A stretch of 64,000 nucleotides of DNA, taken from positions 62,001 through 126,000 of the forward strand of contig NZ_JBNPWZ010000003.1 in NCBI RefSeq assembly GCF_050433565.1, read 5' to 3'. The position numbers and the translations under genes are program-made. Under the pieces are notes generated by a model. That model was given only the letters and a program-made list of their open reading frames with translations, was not told where the DNA came from and searched no databases. This DNA is from Ornithinibacillus bavariensis. GTDB lineage: Bacteria > Bacillota > Bacilli > Bacillales > Amphibacillaceae. Below are positions 17,256 through 25,726 of this stretch, piece after piece. Each line of letters begins with the position of its first letter. Position 1 is the stretch's first letter.

Positions 17256-18729
17256 TTTAGCAATTTTGCCGATTATCATCCCTATGTTATCCGGTATCAT
17301 CGTTGCTTTTACGAATAAAAATGTGAAACTAACACGTACACTAACAAAGCTCTTTGTGATCATTAGTTTAATAGTAACAAGCTATGTTACCTATGTTGTT
17401 TTCACTGAGGGATCAATTATATTAGAAACTGGGGACTGGGTTGCACCATATGGAATTATTATGGTAGCCGATGAACTATCCATTATCCTGATTCTAACGA
17501 CAAATATCATCGCAGCAACTGCAGCGTTTTATGCACCACATTCCTTATCTTTAAAACAAGAAAACCATTATTTTTACACTTTCTTTTTCCTGTTAATTAC
17601 CGGTGTATCTGGTGCATTTTTAACTGGGGATTTATTTAACCTATTCGTATTCTTTGAAGTATTGTTAATGGCTTCATATGCACTAATCGTACTAGGTGGA
17701 GAACGGGTACAGCTTCGAGAGTCGATAAAATATGTATTAATTAATCTATTTTCCTCGATGCTATTCGTCACAGCAGTTGCACTCCTATATGGGGTAGTTG
17801 GAACTGTTAATATGGCACAAATAGCAGAACGGGTTGCAGAAGTTGATCAAAAAGGTATACTAACAACAATTGGTGTGTTATTATTCTTTGTTTTTGGGAC
17901 AAAAGCTGCTCTATTTCCATTATATTACTGGCTACCAAGGCCATATATTGTACCAAATCCAGTTGTTTCTGCTTTATTTGGGGCTCTTTTAACAAAGGTC
18001 GGTATATACTCGATCCTTCGGGTGTTTACACTAATTTTTACACATCGTCCAGATATTACTCATGAAGCCTTTATATGGATTGCAGGTTTATCAATGTTAT
18101 TTGGTGTAATCGGTGCTCTGTCTACGAATAATATCAAACTAATCATTGCCTATAATATTATTCCTGCCATTGGATTCATCATTATGGGTATTGGAATTTT
18201 TAATAAAGATGCTCTTAGTGGTTCTATCTATTATTTCGTACACGACATGATTATAAAGTCTGCCTTATTCTTATTGGTTGGCGTTATTTCTTATGTAGCA
18301 GGTACTTCCGATTTACGGAAAATGAAAGGGCTAATCCATTATTATCCTGTTTTAGGTTGGTTACTCTTTATCAGTGCCTTTGTCTTAGCAGGAATTCCAC
18401 CATTCAGTGGGTTTATTGGGAAATTACTTCTACTAAAAGGTGCTCTATCCAATGATGAGGTTGCGATTACCATTATTGCATTACTTTCAAGCCTTTTAAT
18501 CCTCTACTCTGTAATGAAAATATTTATTCGTGGCTTTTGGGGTGAAAAGGATGCAACCTTTAGTTTGACAAAGAAACCGGCACAAGGGCAAATCATCCCT
18601 ATCGTTTGTTTATTAGCAGTATCTGTGTTTCTCGGTATAGGTGCTGAATATGTGTATCCTGCCATTGATGGTATCGCAGAATATTTACTTGATCCGGAAA
18701 TCTATATAGATTCTGTGTTAAAGGAGTAA
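17248..18729 (+). CDS. mrpD: Mrp antiporter subunit D
   Basis: NuoM/N-like antiporter subunit with about 14 membrane helices. Conserved features include GDLFNLFVFFEVLLMASYALI, the lysine-containing FGTKAALFPLYYWLPRPY helix, and SALFLLVGVISYVAGT. The longest frame begins at GTG 17239, but the ATG at 17248 follows GAGGGGTGA and yields 493 residues, exactly the length of B. subtilis MrpD. It overlaps the mrpC end, suggesting coupled translation, and is followed six bases later by mrpE. Confidence 0.96.
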   Translation: MSNLAILPIIIPMLSGIIVAFTNKNVKLTRTLTKLFVIISLIVTSYVTYVVFTEGSIILETGDWVAPYGIIMVADELSIILILTTNIIAATAAFYAPHSLSLKQENHYFYTFFFLLITGVSGAFLTGDLFNLFVFFEVLLMASYALIVLGGERVQLRESIKYVLINLFSSMLFVTAVALLYGVVGTVNMAQIAERVAEVDQKGILTTIGVLLFFVFGTKAALFPLYYWLPRPYIVPNPVVSALFGALLTKVGIYSILRVFTLIFTHRPDITHEAFIWIAGLSMLFGVIGALSTNNIKLIIAYNIIPAIGFIIMGIGIFNKDALSGSIYYFVHDMIIKSALFLLVGVISYVAGTSDLRKMKGLIHYYPVLGWLLFISAFVLAGIPPFSGFIGKLLLLKGALSNDEVAITIIALLSSLLILYSVMKIFIRGFWGEKDATFSLTKKPAQGQIIPIVCLLAVSVFLGIGAEYVYPAIDGIAEYLLDPEIYIDSVLKE

Positions 18730-18735
18730 TCGACT

Positions 18736-19212
18736 ATGGCATTTCAAATCGTAATTAATATTATTATTGCAATAATGTGGATGTTTTTAAGTGAATCCTA
18801 TACCTTTCCAAGCTTCATTGCCGGGTTTATTTGGGGATTTTTGTTAGTACTCTTATTAAATCGATTTTTTTCAGCTAATTTTTACGGAAGACGTGTTATG
18901 AAAATTATTAAACTAATGCTGATTTTCATAAGAGAATTACTCCTATCCAATTTAAGTATTTTAAAGCTTGTTTATACGCCAAAGCCAGAAATTGAACCAG
19001 GAATATTCGCTTTACCGCTTGAAGTGAAGAGCAATTGGGAAATAACCTTATTGGCACATCTTATTACGCTTACACCTGGGACGCTTTCTGTTGCTATATC
19101 CGATGATAGTAAGACTTTATATATTCATGCAATGGATATTGACGAAGTAAATAAATCTGTTAAAGACATAAAGGATAGCTTTGAAAAAGCAATCCTGGAG
19201 GTGACTAGATAG
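18736..19212 (+). CDS. mrpE: Mrp antiporter subunit E
   Basis: MrpE is a small subunit with N-terminal membrane helices and a cytoplasmic tail, needed for full antiport activity. The 158-residue product has two to three hydrophobic segments (to about residue 75), the family motif VKSNWEITLLAHLITLTPGTLSV (about 95-117) and a helical tail. Length is the same as B. subtilis MrpE (158). ATG follows AAGGAGTAATCGACT; the next gene starts immediately after its stop codon. Confidence 0.94.
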   Translation: MAFQIVINIIIAIMWMFLSESYTFPSFIAGFIWGFLLVLLLNRFFSANFYGRRVMKIIKLMLIFIRELLLSNLSILKLVYTPKPEIEPGIFALPLEVKSNWEITLLAHLITLTPGTLSVAISDDSKTLYIHAMDIDEVNKSVKDIKDSFEKAILEVTR

Positions 19213-19524
19213 ATGAAGGCTGCAATTCAGTTAACTGAAAATATAATTGAAATTACCGTTATAGGCTGTTCGATAATTATAGCAATATCCCTTGTACTAC
19301 TTTTATATCGAATTTTAAAAGGACCGACAAATCCAGATCGTGCCGTAGGCCTTGACACAATTGGTATTAATTTAATGGCCTTGACCGGATTAATAGCTAT
19401 TTACCTCTCGACACCGTATTTAAATGATATCGTCTTATTAGTAGGTATAATAGGGTTTTTAGGGACACTAGCAACAGCAAAATATGTGGAAAAGGGTGTT
19501 ATCATTGACCGGGACATGGATTGA
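19213..19524 (+). CDS. mrpF: Mrp antiporter subunit F
   Basis: Small three-helix subunit of the Mrp complex. The 103-residue protein has the signature GPTNPDRAVGLDTIGINLMA followed by hydrophobic helices and the end ATAKYVEKGVIIDRD. The N-terminus is about ten residues longer than in B. subtilis MrpF (94). The ATG follows GGAGGTGACTAGATAG, which overlaps the end of mrpE. Its last 20 bases overlap mrpG. Confidence 0.94.
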   Translation: MKAAIQLTENIIEITVIGCSIIIAISLVLLLYRILKGPTNPDRAVGLDTIGINLMALTGLIAIYLSTPYLNDIVLLVGIIGFLGTLATAKYVEKGVIIDRDMD

Positions 19525-19870
19525 ACTAGTAATAAATATAATTATTATATTATTTTTGGTTATTGGCGCTTTCATTACACTGTCAGCTTCCATTGGTATT
19601 ATTCGCTTTCCCGATATTTATACAAGATTACATGCAGCAACCAAGGCTTCTACATTAGGTGTTGCCTTTATATTAATAGGTGCATTTATCTATCTATACG
19701 CAAAAGAAGGTATCATAAGTGGAAAACTACTAATTGGAATTATTTTCATAATGATAACAGCTCCAGTATCCGCCCATATGATTGGAAGAGCGGCACATCA
19801 CAGTGGTATAAAGCCGATTACGAAAAATCGCACAGATGCTTATGAGGAAGCAATACAAGAACGTAATTAA
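19505..19870 (+). CDS. mrpG: Mrp antiporter subunit G
   Basis: MrpG is the last small membrane subunit, with three helices and the conserved GIIRFPDIYTRLHAATKASTLGV (about residues 30-52) and ITAPVSAHMIGRAAHHSG. An upstream ATG at 19484 lacks a ribosome binding site; the TTG at 19505 follows AAAGGGTG by six bases and gives 121 residues, closest to the B. subtilis length (124). The start remains uncertain between these two. It ends the mrp operon; a terminator follows within 30 bp. Confidence 0.9.
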   Translation: MTGTWIELVINIIIILFLVIGAFITLSASIGIIRFPDIYTRLHAATKASTLGVAFILIGAFIYLYAKEGIISGKLLIGIIFIMITAPVSAHMIGRAAHHSGIKPITKNRTDAYEEAIQERN

Positions 19871-19890
19871 ATCATAAAATTTAGGATAAT

Positions 19891-19936
19891 ATACTCGTCA
19901 TCTGACTTGCAAGAGGTGGCGAGTATTTCTTTATTT
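19891..19936 (+). terminator. Terminator of the mrp operon
   Basis: ATACTCGTCA (19891-19900) pairs with TGGCGAGTAT (19917-19926), one G-U pair, and is followed by TTCTTTATTT. It separates mrpG from sigK. Confidence 0.75.
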
Positions 19937-20038
19937 CGATGCTCGTATTTGTTTTTCATGGACAGACACAAGACACGCTTCGACGACATAGTGTGTTTAT
20001 ATAGGCTAAAGCCCAGCCTAGGCAGGAGGTGTATGTGT

Positions 20039-20752
20039 TTGTCCGGAATCATGAGTGTCCTTGCACTGCTAATCAAGGAAGCGCTATTCTTTGTCTCTTA
20101 CGTAAAAAACCACGCATTCCCACAGCCCCTCTCATCACAGGAGGAAGCAAAATATATTGAGGAAATGCAAAACGGGAGTGAAGAAGCAAGAAATAAGCTA
20201 ATTGAGCATAACTTAAGACTTGTCGCACACATAGTTAAGAAATTTGAAAATACAGGGGAAGACATGGAGGATTTAATCTCTATTGGTACCATAGGATTGA
20301 TAAAAGGAATCGAGAGCTTCTCCGTTGGAAAAGGAACGAAACTTGCTACTTATGCAGCACGCTGTATTGAAAATGAAATATTGATGCATTTACGGGCTCT
20401 AAAAAAAGTTAAAAAGGATGTTTCTTTACATGACCCTATTGGGCAAGACAAAGAGGGAAATGAGATAAGTTTAATCGATATTTTAGAAGCTGAGAATGAA
20501 AATGTTATTGAGTACATCCAATTAAATATGGAAATCGAAAAAATGCAGGATTATTTTTCCATTCTAGATAAACGCGAAAAGGAAGTAATTATTTATCGTT
20601 ATGGATTGAATAATAAGAAAGAATTAACCCAGCGAGAAATCGCTAAAAAACTAAATATTTCCAGAAGCTATGTTTCCAGAATAGAAAAGCGGGCTTTAAT
20701 GAAAGTCTTTCATGAGTATTACCGTAAGGAACGTAAAGGATATCAAAATTAG
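20039..20752 (+). CDS. sigK: Sporulation sigma factor SigK (pro-form)
   Basis: Sigma-K drives late mother-cell genes for cortex, coat and lysis. The 237-residue product has the hydrophobic pro-sequence (SGIMSVLALLIKEALFFVSY) that SpoIVFB removes in B. subtilis, region 2 (NLRLVAHIVKKFENTGED, DLISIGTIGLIKGIESFS, GTKLATYAARCIENEIL) and region 4 (LDKREKEVIIYRYG, ISRSYVSRIEKRALMK). A longer frame begins at 19907, but AGGAGG is eight bases before the TTG at 20039. The gene is continuous, with no skin-like element. A CATAGTGT at 19987-19994 loosely resembles a sigma-E/K -10; this is weak. Confidence 0.96.
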   Translation: MSGIMSVLALLIKEALFFVSYVKNHAFPQPLSSQEEAKYIEEMQNGSEEARNKLIEHNLRLVAHIVKKFENTGEDMEDLISIGTIGLIKGIESFSVGKGTKLATYAARCIENEILMHLRALKKVKKDVSLHDPIGQDKEGNEISLIDILEAENENVIEYIQLNMEIEKMQDYFSILDKREKEVIIYRYGLNNKKELTQREIAKKLNISRSYVSRIEKRALMKVFHEYYRKERKGYQN

Positions 20753-20767
20753 CCAATAGTTAGCACA

Positions 20768-20796
20768 TGGCATTCGCATAGATTGGGCGAGTGCCA
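20768..20796. repeat. Inverted repeat downstream of sigK
   Basis: TGGCATTCGC (20768-20777) and GCGAGTGCCA (20787-20796) pair with one G-U and a 9-base loop. There is no T-run directly after, so it is either a first hairpin of a double terminator or a 3'-end stabiliser of the sigK mRNA. Confidence 0.5.
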
Positions 20797-20803
20797 TAAT
20801 TAT

Positions 20804-20842
20804 AAAAAAGAGATATAAGGGCAACCCTTACATCTCTTTTAA
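20804..20842. terminator. Shared terminator of sigK and mtnN
   Basis: AAAAGAGATATAAGG and CCTTACATCTCTTTT form a stem with a 5-base loop and one mismatch; T-rich sequence follows on both strands. The mtnN stop codon lies in the stem. Confidence 0.8.
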
Positions 20843-21517
20843 CATATGCATAATCATTTCTGAGGCATTTTTAGCAGCTTTTTCTAAAAAGGCATCAAAG
20901 GATATTGACGATTCCTTTCCTGCTATATCCGAAAGTGCACGAATAACTACAAATGGGCAACCATATTGGTGACATACTTGTGCAATCGCAGCTGCTTCCA
21001 TTTCTGATGCTATCATGTTCGGAAATCTGCTACGAACATCCTTGACGCGTTCTGGATCCTCCATAAAGGAATCACCTGTTGCGATTAATCCAATTTCACC
21101 GTTTATGTCTATCGTTTCAATTGAATGAATGGCACTTTTCACTAAATCTGGATCAGACTTGAATGTTGGAGGCATTCCTGGTACTTGTCCATATGCATAG
21201 TCAAAGGCCGTCACATCAACATCATGGTGAACAACCTCAGAGGATACTACAACATCCCCGACCTCTAAGTTTGAGGAAAAACCACCTGCAGAGCCTGTAT
21301 TAATAATACAGACTGGTGAAAATCGTTCTAATAAAATGGTAGTGCTCATCGCTGCATTTACTTTTCCAATACCTGATTTAAGTAATACAACATCCTTGTT
21401 GTTTAATTTGCCTTTAATAAATAGACTATTTGCTATCGTTGTTTCCTCTTTATCTGTCATTTCATTTTTTAATAGCTCAATTTCTTCATCCATTGCTCCG
21501 ATGAGTCCAATTGTCAT
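20828..21517 (-). CDS. mtnN: MTA/SAH nucleosidase
   Basis: Hydrolyses methylthioadenosine and S-adenosylhomocysteine, releasing adenine, in the activated-methyl cycle and methionine salvage. The 229-residue protein begins MTIGLIGAMDEEIELL, with the catalytic glutamate near residue 12, and has the nucleosidase blocks NTGSAGGF (about 74-81), EMEAAAIAQV and the catalytic aspartate in VIRALSDIAGK (about 198). Start ATG follows GGGAGGAAATCATC. In B. subtilis pbpI and yrrT separate yrrS from mtnN; here mtnN follows yrrS by 32 bp. Confidence 0.95.
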   Translation of the reverse strand: MTIGLIGAMDEEIELLKNEMTDKEETTIANSLFIKGKLNNKDVVLLKSGIGKVNAAMSTTILLERFSPVCIINTGSAGGFSSNLEVGDVVVSSEVVHHDVDVTAFDYAYGQVPGMPPTFKSDPDLVKSAIHSIETIDINGEIGLIATGDSFMEDPERVKDVRSRFPNMIASEMEAAAIAQVCHQYGCPFVVIRALSDIAGKESSISFDAFLEKAAKNASEMIMHMLKEM

Positions 21518-21549
21518 GATGATTTCCTCCCGAAATAGTACTATACGTC

Positions 21550-22221
21550 TTATTTTTTATCGTTATTCTTCAGTCGTTCAACTAATGTAGGCTGCCATCC
21601 TTGATTATCAATCCAGCTTATATATACACGATATATCTCTGATTCGGCTTTATTAGTTACGGTTCCTATTGCCTTTTGGTCTCCGCCATTTCCTATGAAC
21701 CAGGTAATCATGTCCCCTTCTGTAAGTCCTGTAGCTAATCGAATAGCCTGCTTCATTTCCTTCCAATCTTGAGAGTCATCATCAAATTGGGTGGTATGTG
21801 GTCCTGTTTGATTGGTACCAATTGGGGACCAGTTTGCTGTATATGCCTCTATGACATTATCACTACTATCTATTGGATTTGCTGGTTCTGTTTCTACATT
21901 TTCATTTGCAAAACTTTCATCAGCTTTATCTGTATCATTTTCATTGGATTGCGATGATTCTTCTTGGTTTTGAGAGGAATTTTGTTCTGTATCCTCAGTT
22001 TCATCCGTAGTACCTGCGTCGTTATCTGCTGTCTTATCGTCTACAGTTGTTTTAGGTGCTGCAATATCATCTTTTGGTTCTTTGTCAGGTCCAAAAATCC
22101 ATAAACCAATGAGAAATACAACAAGAAAACTAGCAACAATGATTAATGTAGAGATTAACTTTGTATTTTTTCGTCTTTTTTCAAATTTATTAACTCGACT
22201 ATTTCTATCAAAACTACTCAT
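21550..22221 (-). CDS. yrrS: YrrS family DUF1510 membrane protein
   Basis: Function unknown. The 223-residue product has a basic N-terminus (FEKRRKNTK), one membrane helix (about 23-46), a long low-complexity Asp/Glu/Thr/Ser/Asn-rich linker (about 50-120) and a folded C-terminal domain with NWSPIGTNQTGPH and TGLTEGDMITWFIGNGGDQ, the DUF1510 pattern. It is predicted to place the C-terminal domain outside the cell. It lies downstream of greA as in B. subtilis, but the penicillin-binding protein gene that follows it there is missing. Confidence 0.85.
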   Translation of the reverse strand: MSSFDRNSRVNKFEKRRKNTKLISTLIIVASFLVVFLIGLWIFGPDKEPKDDIAAPKTTVDDKTADNDAGTTDETEDTEQNSSQNQEESSQSNENDTDKADESFANENVETEPANPIDSSDNVIEAYTANWSPIGTNQTGPHTTQFDDDSQDWKEMKQAIRLATGLTEGDMITWFIGNGGDQKAIGTVTNKAESEIYRVYISWIDNQGWQPTLVERLKNNDKK

Positions 22222-22337
22222 TTCCTCTTCCCTCCCTATGTATACCTTATTATAGTACCATAAATTATATGCTACTAATTATATCAAATACGTTACCATC
22301 TATGCTTAAGAAGATATTCTTGCAAGACGTGGTAGAG

Positions 22338-22371
22338 AAAATTGAAAAGCGGGGTATTCCCCCGCTTCTAG
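22338..22371 (-). terminator. Terminator of greA
   Basis: Arms AGAAGCGGGG and CCCCGCTTTT (minus strand) around a 5-base loop, followed by a T-rich stretch. It starts five bases after the greA stop codon. Confidence 0.85.
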
Positions 22372-22375
22372 TGTG

Positions 22376-22852
22376 TTATTCAACATTTACTATTTTTACC
22401 TGAATCTCTCCACCAGGAGTTGCAACCGATACCTCTTCACCAACCTCATGGCCTAATAAGCTTTTAGCCATTGGAGAGTCATTGGAAATTTTCCCTTCAA
22501 ATGGATCTGCTTCTGCACTACCTACGATTGTATATGTTTCTTCTTCACCGTCTGGTAATTCCTTAAAGGTAACCGCTTTACCTAGTGACACCATATTAGG
22601 ATTTAAATTATCATTTTCAATAATAACGGCATTGCGGATCATTTTTTCTACCTGAGCAATACGAGACTCAACAAATGCTTGTTCATCCTTTGCTGCATCA
22701 TATTCAGAGTTCTCAGAGAGGTCACCAAAACCACGCGCGACTTTAATTCTTTCTACTACCTCTTGTCTGCGTTCTGTTTTTAAATAGAGAAGCTCTTGTT
22801 CTAATTTCTCTTTCCCCTCTTGTGTCATATAATAACTTTTTTCTACAGCCAT
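22376..22852 (-). CDS. greA: Transcription elongation factor GreA
   Basis: GreA rescues backtracked RNA polymerase by stimulating cleavage of the nascent transcript. The 158-residue product has an N-terminal coiled-coil hairpin (about 5-75, with ARGFGDLSENSEYDAAKDEQ at the tip, including the acidic residues that enter the polymerase channel) and the C-terminal globular domain (YTIVGSAEADP, DSPMAKSLLGHEVGEEV). The longest frame starts at TTG 22861, directly on the AAGGAG site; the ATG at 22852 is correctly spaced and gives the usual length (157 in B. subtilis). Confidence 0.97.
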   Translation of the reverse strand: MAVEKSYYMTQEGKEKLEQELLYLKTERRQEVVERIKVARGFGDLSENSEYDAAKDEQAFVESRIAQVEKMIRNAVIIENDNLNPNMVSLGKAVTFKELPDGEEETYTIVGSAEADPFEGKISNDSPMAKSLLGHEVGEEVSVATPGGEIQVKIVNVE

Positions 22853-22973
22853 TAAAAACAACTCCTTTTTCTATCTACTGCTAGATCAAGCTATTTATTA
22901 GCTTGGCAATATAAGTACTAAAAAATATAGCCATTTTAAAAGTATACTATCCATAACTATGGCAGAAATCACC

Positions 22974-23633
22974 TTAATTTTCAATACTTTTCTTCAAACT
23001 ATTTTCATTATTTTTTGACAATATCTTTTCGATTTTTGTCGCCATGATATCAATTGCTACATGATTTTCTCCGCCTTCAGGAATAATGATATCCGCATAG
23101 CGCTTTGTCGGTTCAACAAATTGGAGATGCATTGGACGTACCGCATTTAAATATTGATCGATTACAGAATCTAAGGTTCTTCCTCTCTCTTTAATGTCTC
23201 TCAGTAATCGCCGGATAATGCGCAGATCAGCGTCCGTATCCACAAATACCTTTATATCCATTAAATCGACTAATCGCGGATCCTCTAAGATAAGGATTCC
23301 TTCTAGTATAATAACGTCCTTTGGTTCAACTAATATAGTCTCTTTTGATCGATTATGGACTTTGTAATCATATACCGGCTTTTCGATTTGCTGACGATTT
23401 AATAATTTATGTACATGTTTAATTAATAAATCATTATCAAATGCCAATGGATGATCATAATTTGTCTTTAATCTTTCTTCAAAGGGTAAATGACTCTGAT
23501 CTTTATAATAATAATCTTGTTCAATTACAAGAATTGTTTTGTCACTAAATTGCTGGCAGATGGATCTTGTTACAGATGTTTTACCACTTCCACTTCCACC
23601 TGCAACACCTATTACTACTGGTTTATTTTGCAT
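22974..23633 (-). CDS. udk: Uridine kinase
   Basis: Phosphorylates uridine and cytidine to UMP and CMP in pyrimidine salvage. The 219-residue product has the P-loop GVAGGSGSGKTS (about 9-20), substrate-binding YDHPLAFDNDLL, the YDYKVHNR motif and the lid RRLLRDIKERGRTLDSV. Length and motifs fit B. subtilis Udk (211). ATG follows GGAAGGGGAATAGGA. It is 18 bp after yrrM and 121 bp before greA. Confidence 0.96.
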   Translation of the reverse strand: MQNKPVVIGVAGGSGSGKTSVTRSICQQFSDKTILVIEQDYYYKDQSHLPFEERLKTNYDHPLAFDNDLLIKHVHKLLNRQQIEKPVYDYKVHNRSKETILVEPKDVIILEGILILEDPRLVDLMDIKVFVDTDADLRIIRRLLRDIKERGRTLDSVIDQYLNAVRPMHLQFVEPTKRYADIIIPEGGENHVAIDIMATKIEKILSKNNENSLKKSIEN

Positions 23634-23651
23634 TCCTATTCCCCTTCCTGA

Positions 23652-24290
23652 TTATTTTCTATAACTAATTGCTACTCCATCACCAATAGGTAGTATTGTT
23701 GTAATAAACATTGGATGATTTGCCAGCCATTCATTATACACTCTTATTTTTTCAACCATTTTGGTATAGCGAGGATGCTCAAATGCTGGATCCATTACAT
23801 ACCCTCTAAATAGTACATTATCAGTAATAATAAATCCATTTTTTGCGAGTAGTGGTACTGCTAATTCAAAAAAATTTTTGTATTGTCCTTTTGCTGCATC
23901 AATAAAAATACATTCAAAAGTTTGCTTAGCATCTGCCAATTCGACTAACTTATCAAGTGCATCCCCGTATAGCACATGAATACTATCCTGTTTACCTAAT
24001 TTCGTTATATTTTGAATTGCTTCCTGGTAACGTACATCATCTCGTTCTATTGTGGTAATGGTTGCTTCTGGGCAAGCCTCATTCATTCGTAAGGCGGAAT
24101 AACCGATTGCTGTACCGATTTCCAATATCCGTTGTGGTTTATTTAATCGAATTAATTGCATAAGAAAGTTAATTCCGATTGGGTCCATAATCGGAATACG
24201 GTCTAATTTAGCCTTCTCTTCAAGTTCTTTCACCCATTTTTCAGACTCTGGTAGATGTCTTAGTAAATATTCCTTTGAATGTTCTTCCAT
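23652..24290 (-). CDS. yrrM: Class I O-methyltransferase YrrM
   Basis: SAM-dependent methyltransferase of the catechol-OMT-like family. B. subtilis YrrM (TrmR) methylates 5-hydroxyuridine in tRNA wobble positions to 5-methoxyuridine; transfer of that function here is by homology. The 212-residue product has SAM motif I LEIGTAIGYSALRM (about 56-69), the acidic TIERDD, the metal-binding FIDAAKGQYK and ITDNVLFRG. It lies between mltG and udk; in B. subtilis two peptidase genes (yrrN, yrrO) stand between yrrM and udk and are missing here. Confidence 0.9.
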   Translation of the reverse strand: MEEHSKEYLLRHLPESEKWVKELEEKAKLDRIPIMDPIGINFLMQLIRLNKPQRILEIGTAIGYSALRMNEACPEATITTIERDDVRYQEAIQNITKLGKQDSIHVLYGDALDKLVELADAKQTFECIFIDAAKGQYKNFFELAVPLLAKNGFIITDNVLFRGYVMDPAFEHPRYTKMVEKIRVYNEWLANHPMFITTILPIGDGVAISYRK

Positions 24291-24377
24291 ATTATAACCC
24301 TCATTCGTACTTATCCTTATAGGATGTATAGTTTATGCAAAAATTACACTATCTAATTATAAGCCACTGTGCTTTTA

Positions 24378-24417
24378 CCAAAAAAACGGGAAATGTGAAT
24401 ATTACTTCACACTTCCT
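24378..24417 (-). terminator. Terminator of mltG
   Basis: GGAAGTGTGAA and TTCACATTTCC (minus strand, one G-U) close a short loop, followed by CG and TTTTTTT. Confidence 0.88.
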
Positions 24418-24423
24418 CCAAGT

Positions 24424-25539
24424 TTATTTAATGTATTCAGCTTTATAAGCATTATGCTCCTCTAGTGTCTTTGAATAGTAAATATTGCCTTGTCCATCAT
24501 GCAAGAAATAATAGTAATCGGTTTCTTCTGGGTTGATTGCCGCTTCTAATGCATTCTCAGAGAAATTAGAAATTGGTCCAATTGGTAATCCATTAATTCG
24601 ATACGTGTTAAATGGCGACTCTACTTTTGTATCAGAAATTAATACCTTGGCCTTATGTCCACCAATCGCATATAAAACAGTCGGATCCGTTTGTAGTCGC
24701 ATTCCAACCTTTAAGCGATTATAGAAGATACCTGAAATTTTCTTACGTTGATCCTCCGTAACTGCTTCTTTCTCTACTACAGATGCCATCGTGACTGCTT
24801 CATGAATAGATAAGCCTTTTTCATCAATTGCATTTAAGTACTTGCCAACCACTTCTTGAGATTTATCCAGCATATTTTCTATAATTAATTCTATTGGAGG
24901 ATTTTCTTCGTAGAAATCATATGTTGCTGCGAATAAATAACCTTCTAAGGAATACCTTAATTCTGGATTTAAAATATCCTCCGTTAATATTGGGTATTTC
25001 TGCATTAATTGCTTAATGTACTCTGGATCACTTGCTTTATCAATAAAGTCCTTTTCCTTCATTGGTAATTTCTTAGCATATATAGCTGCAATCTCTTCAA
25101 TCGTTAAACCTTCAGGAATGGTCACCCGATAAACAGGTTCCTTAATAATACGTCCATTTTTTAATGATTCAATAATTTGGTCATAGGTCATGGATTTCGT
25201 AAACGTATACTTTCCTGCCTGAAATCCCGATTCATTTTTAAACTTTATATAAAAGCGAAATATAAGTCCATTTTTAATGATATCATTCTTCTCTAATATA
25301 TCCGCAATATTAGAAGTCGAGGATCCCATAGGAATTTCAATCTGAACCCCTTTTTCATTTCCTGGGTCTACTGGCTTGAGAGCAGATTTAACGTATAAAA
25401 AGCCAGAAATTCCACCAATTATTAGGATAATTAAAAGACATGAAATCACAATTGCTACTACCTTTCGTACGGTACGAGCTTCTTCTCCCCTAGCAATTAA
25501 ATTATCTTTAAAACTACCCTTATCTTTTCTATTAGACAT
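24424..25539 (-). CDS. mltG: Endolytic murein transglycosylase MltG
   Basis: MltG (YrrL, YceG-like) cleaves nascent glycan strands inside the membrane-proximal peptidoglycan and is thought to set chain termination. The 371-residue product has a cytoplasmic basic start, one membrane helix (about 27-50), a LysM-like segment (VTIPEGLTIEEIAAIYA) and the catalytic domain with LEGYLFAATYDF and the glutamate in MASVVEKEA (about residue 256). The longest frame starts two codons earlier, but that ATG is one base from the GGGG site; the ATG at 25539 has proper spacing. Confidence 0.94.
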   Translation of the reverse strand: MSNRKDKGSFKDNLIARGEEARTVRKVVAIVISCLLIILIIGGISGFLYVKSALKPVDPGNEKGVQIEIPMGSSTSNIADILEKNDIIKNGLIFRFYIKFKNESGFQAGKYTFTKSMTYDQIIESLKNGRIIKEPVYRVTIPEGLTIEEIAAIYAKKLPMKEKDFIDKASDPEYIKQLMQKYPILTEDILNPELRYSLEGYLFAATYDFYEENPPIELIIENMLDKSQEVVGKYLNAIDEKGLSIHEAVTMASVVEKEAVTEDQRKKISGIFYNRLKVGMRLQTDPTVLYAIGGHKAKVLISDTKVESPFNTYRINGLPIGPISNFSENALEAAINPEETDYYYFLHDGQGNIYYSKTLEEHNAYKAEYIK

Positions 25540-25667
25540 AGTCATACCCCTCTCATCCGCTATATTATACTAAAAAAAGACATGATGTGCTAGGAGTTTA
25601 TAGTAGCTAGTGATAAGGAAGGTAGAAAATAAATAGCAGTGCTCTTCTGAGTATTTCGCCATAGTTC

Positions 25668-25707
25668 TCAAAAAAATAGTAAGTGCAAGCTTACTGCACC
25701 TACTATT
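25668..25707 (-). terminator. Terminator of the yrzL-ruvX-yrzB operon
   Basis: AATAGTAGGTGCA and TGCACTTACTATT (minus strand, one G-U) form a 13-bp stem with a 7-base loop and a TTTTT tail, 20 bp after yrzB. Confidence 0.9.
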
Positions 25708-25726
25708 CCCATTTCTATAATTTTTA

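Noticed and set aside
19907..20038. N-terminal extension of sigK by 44 residues
   Set aside because: The stretch contains the mrp terminator arm and the AGGAGG site for the TTG start, and it does not resemble any SigK N-terminus.
20753..20827. Trace of a skin-like excision site at sigK
   Set aside because: sigK is continuous with no direct repeats or recombinase gene nearby; the hairpins here are ordinary 3'-end structures.
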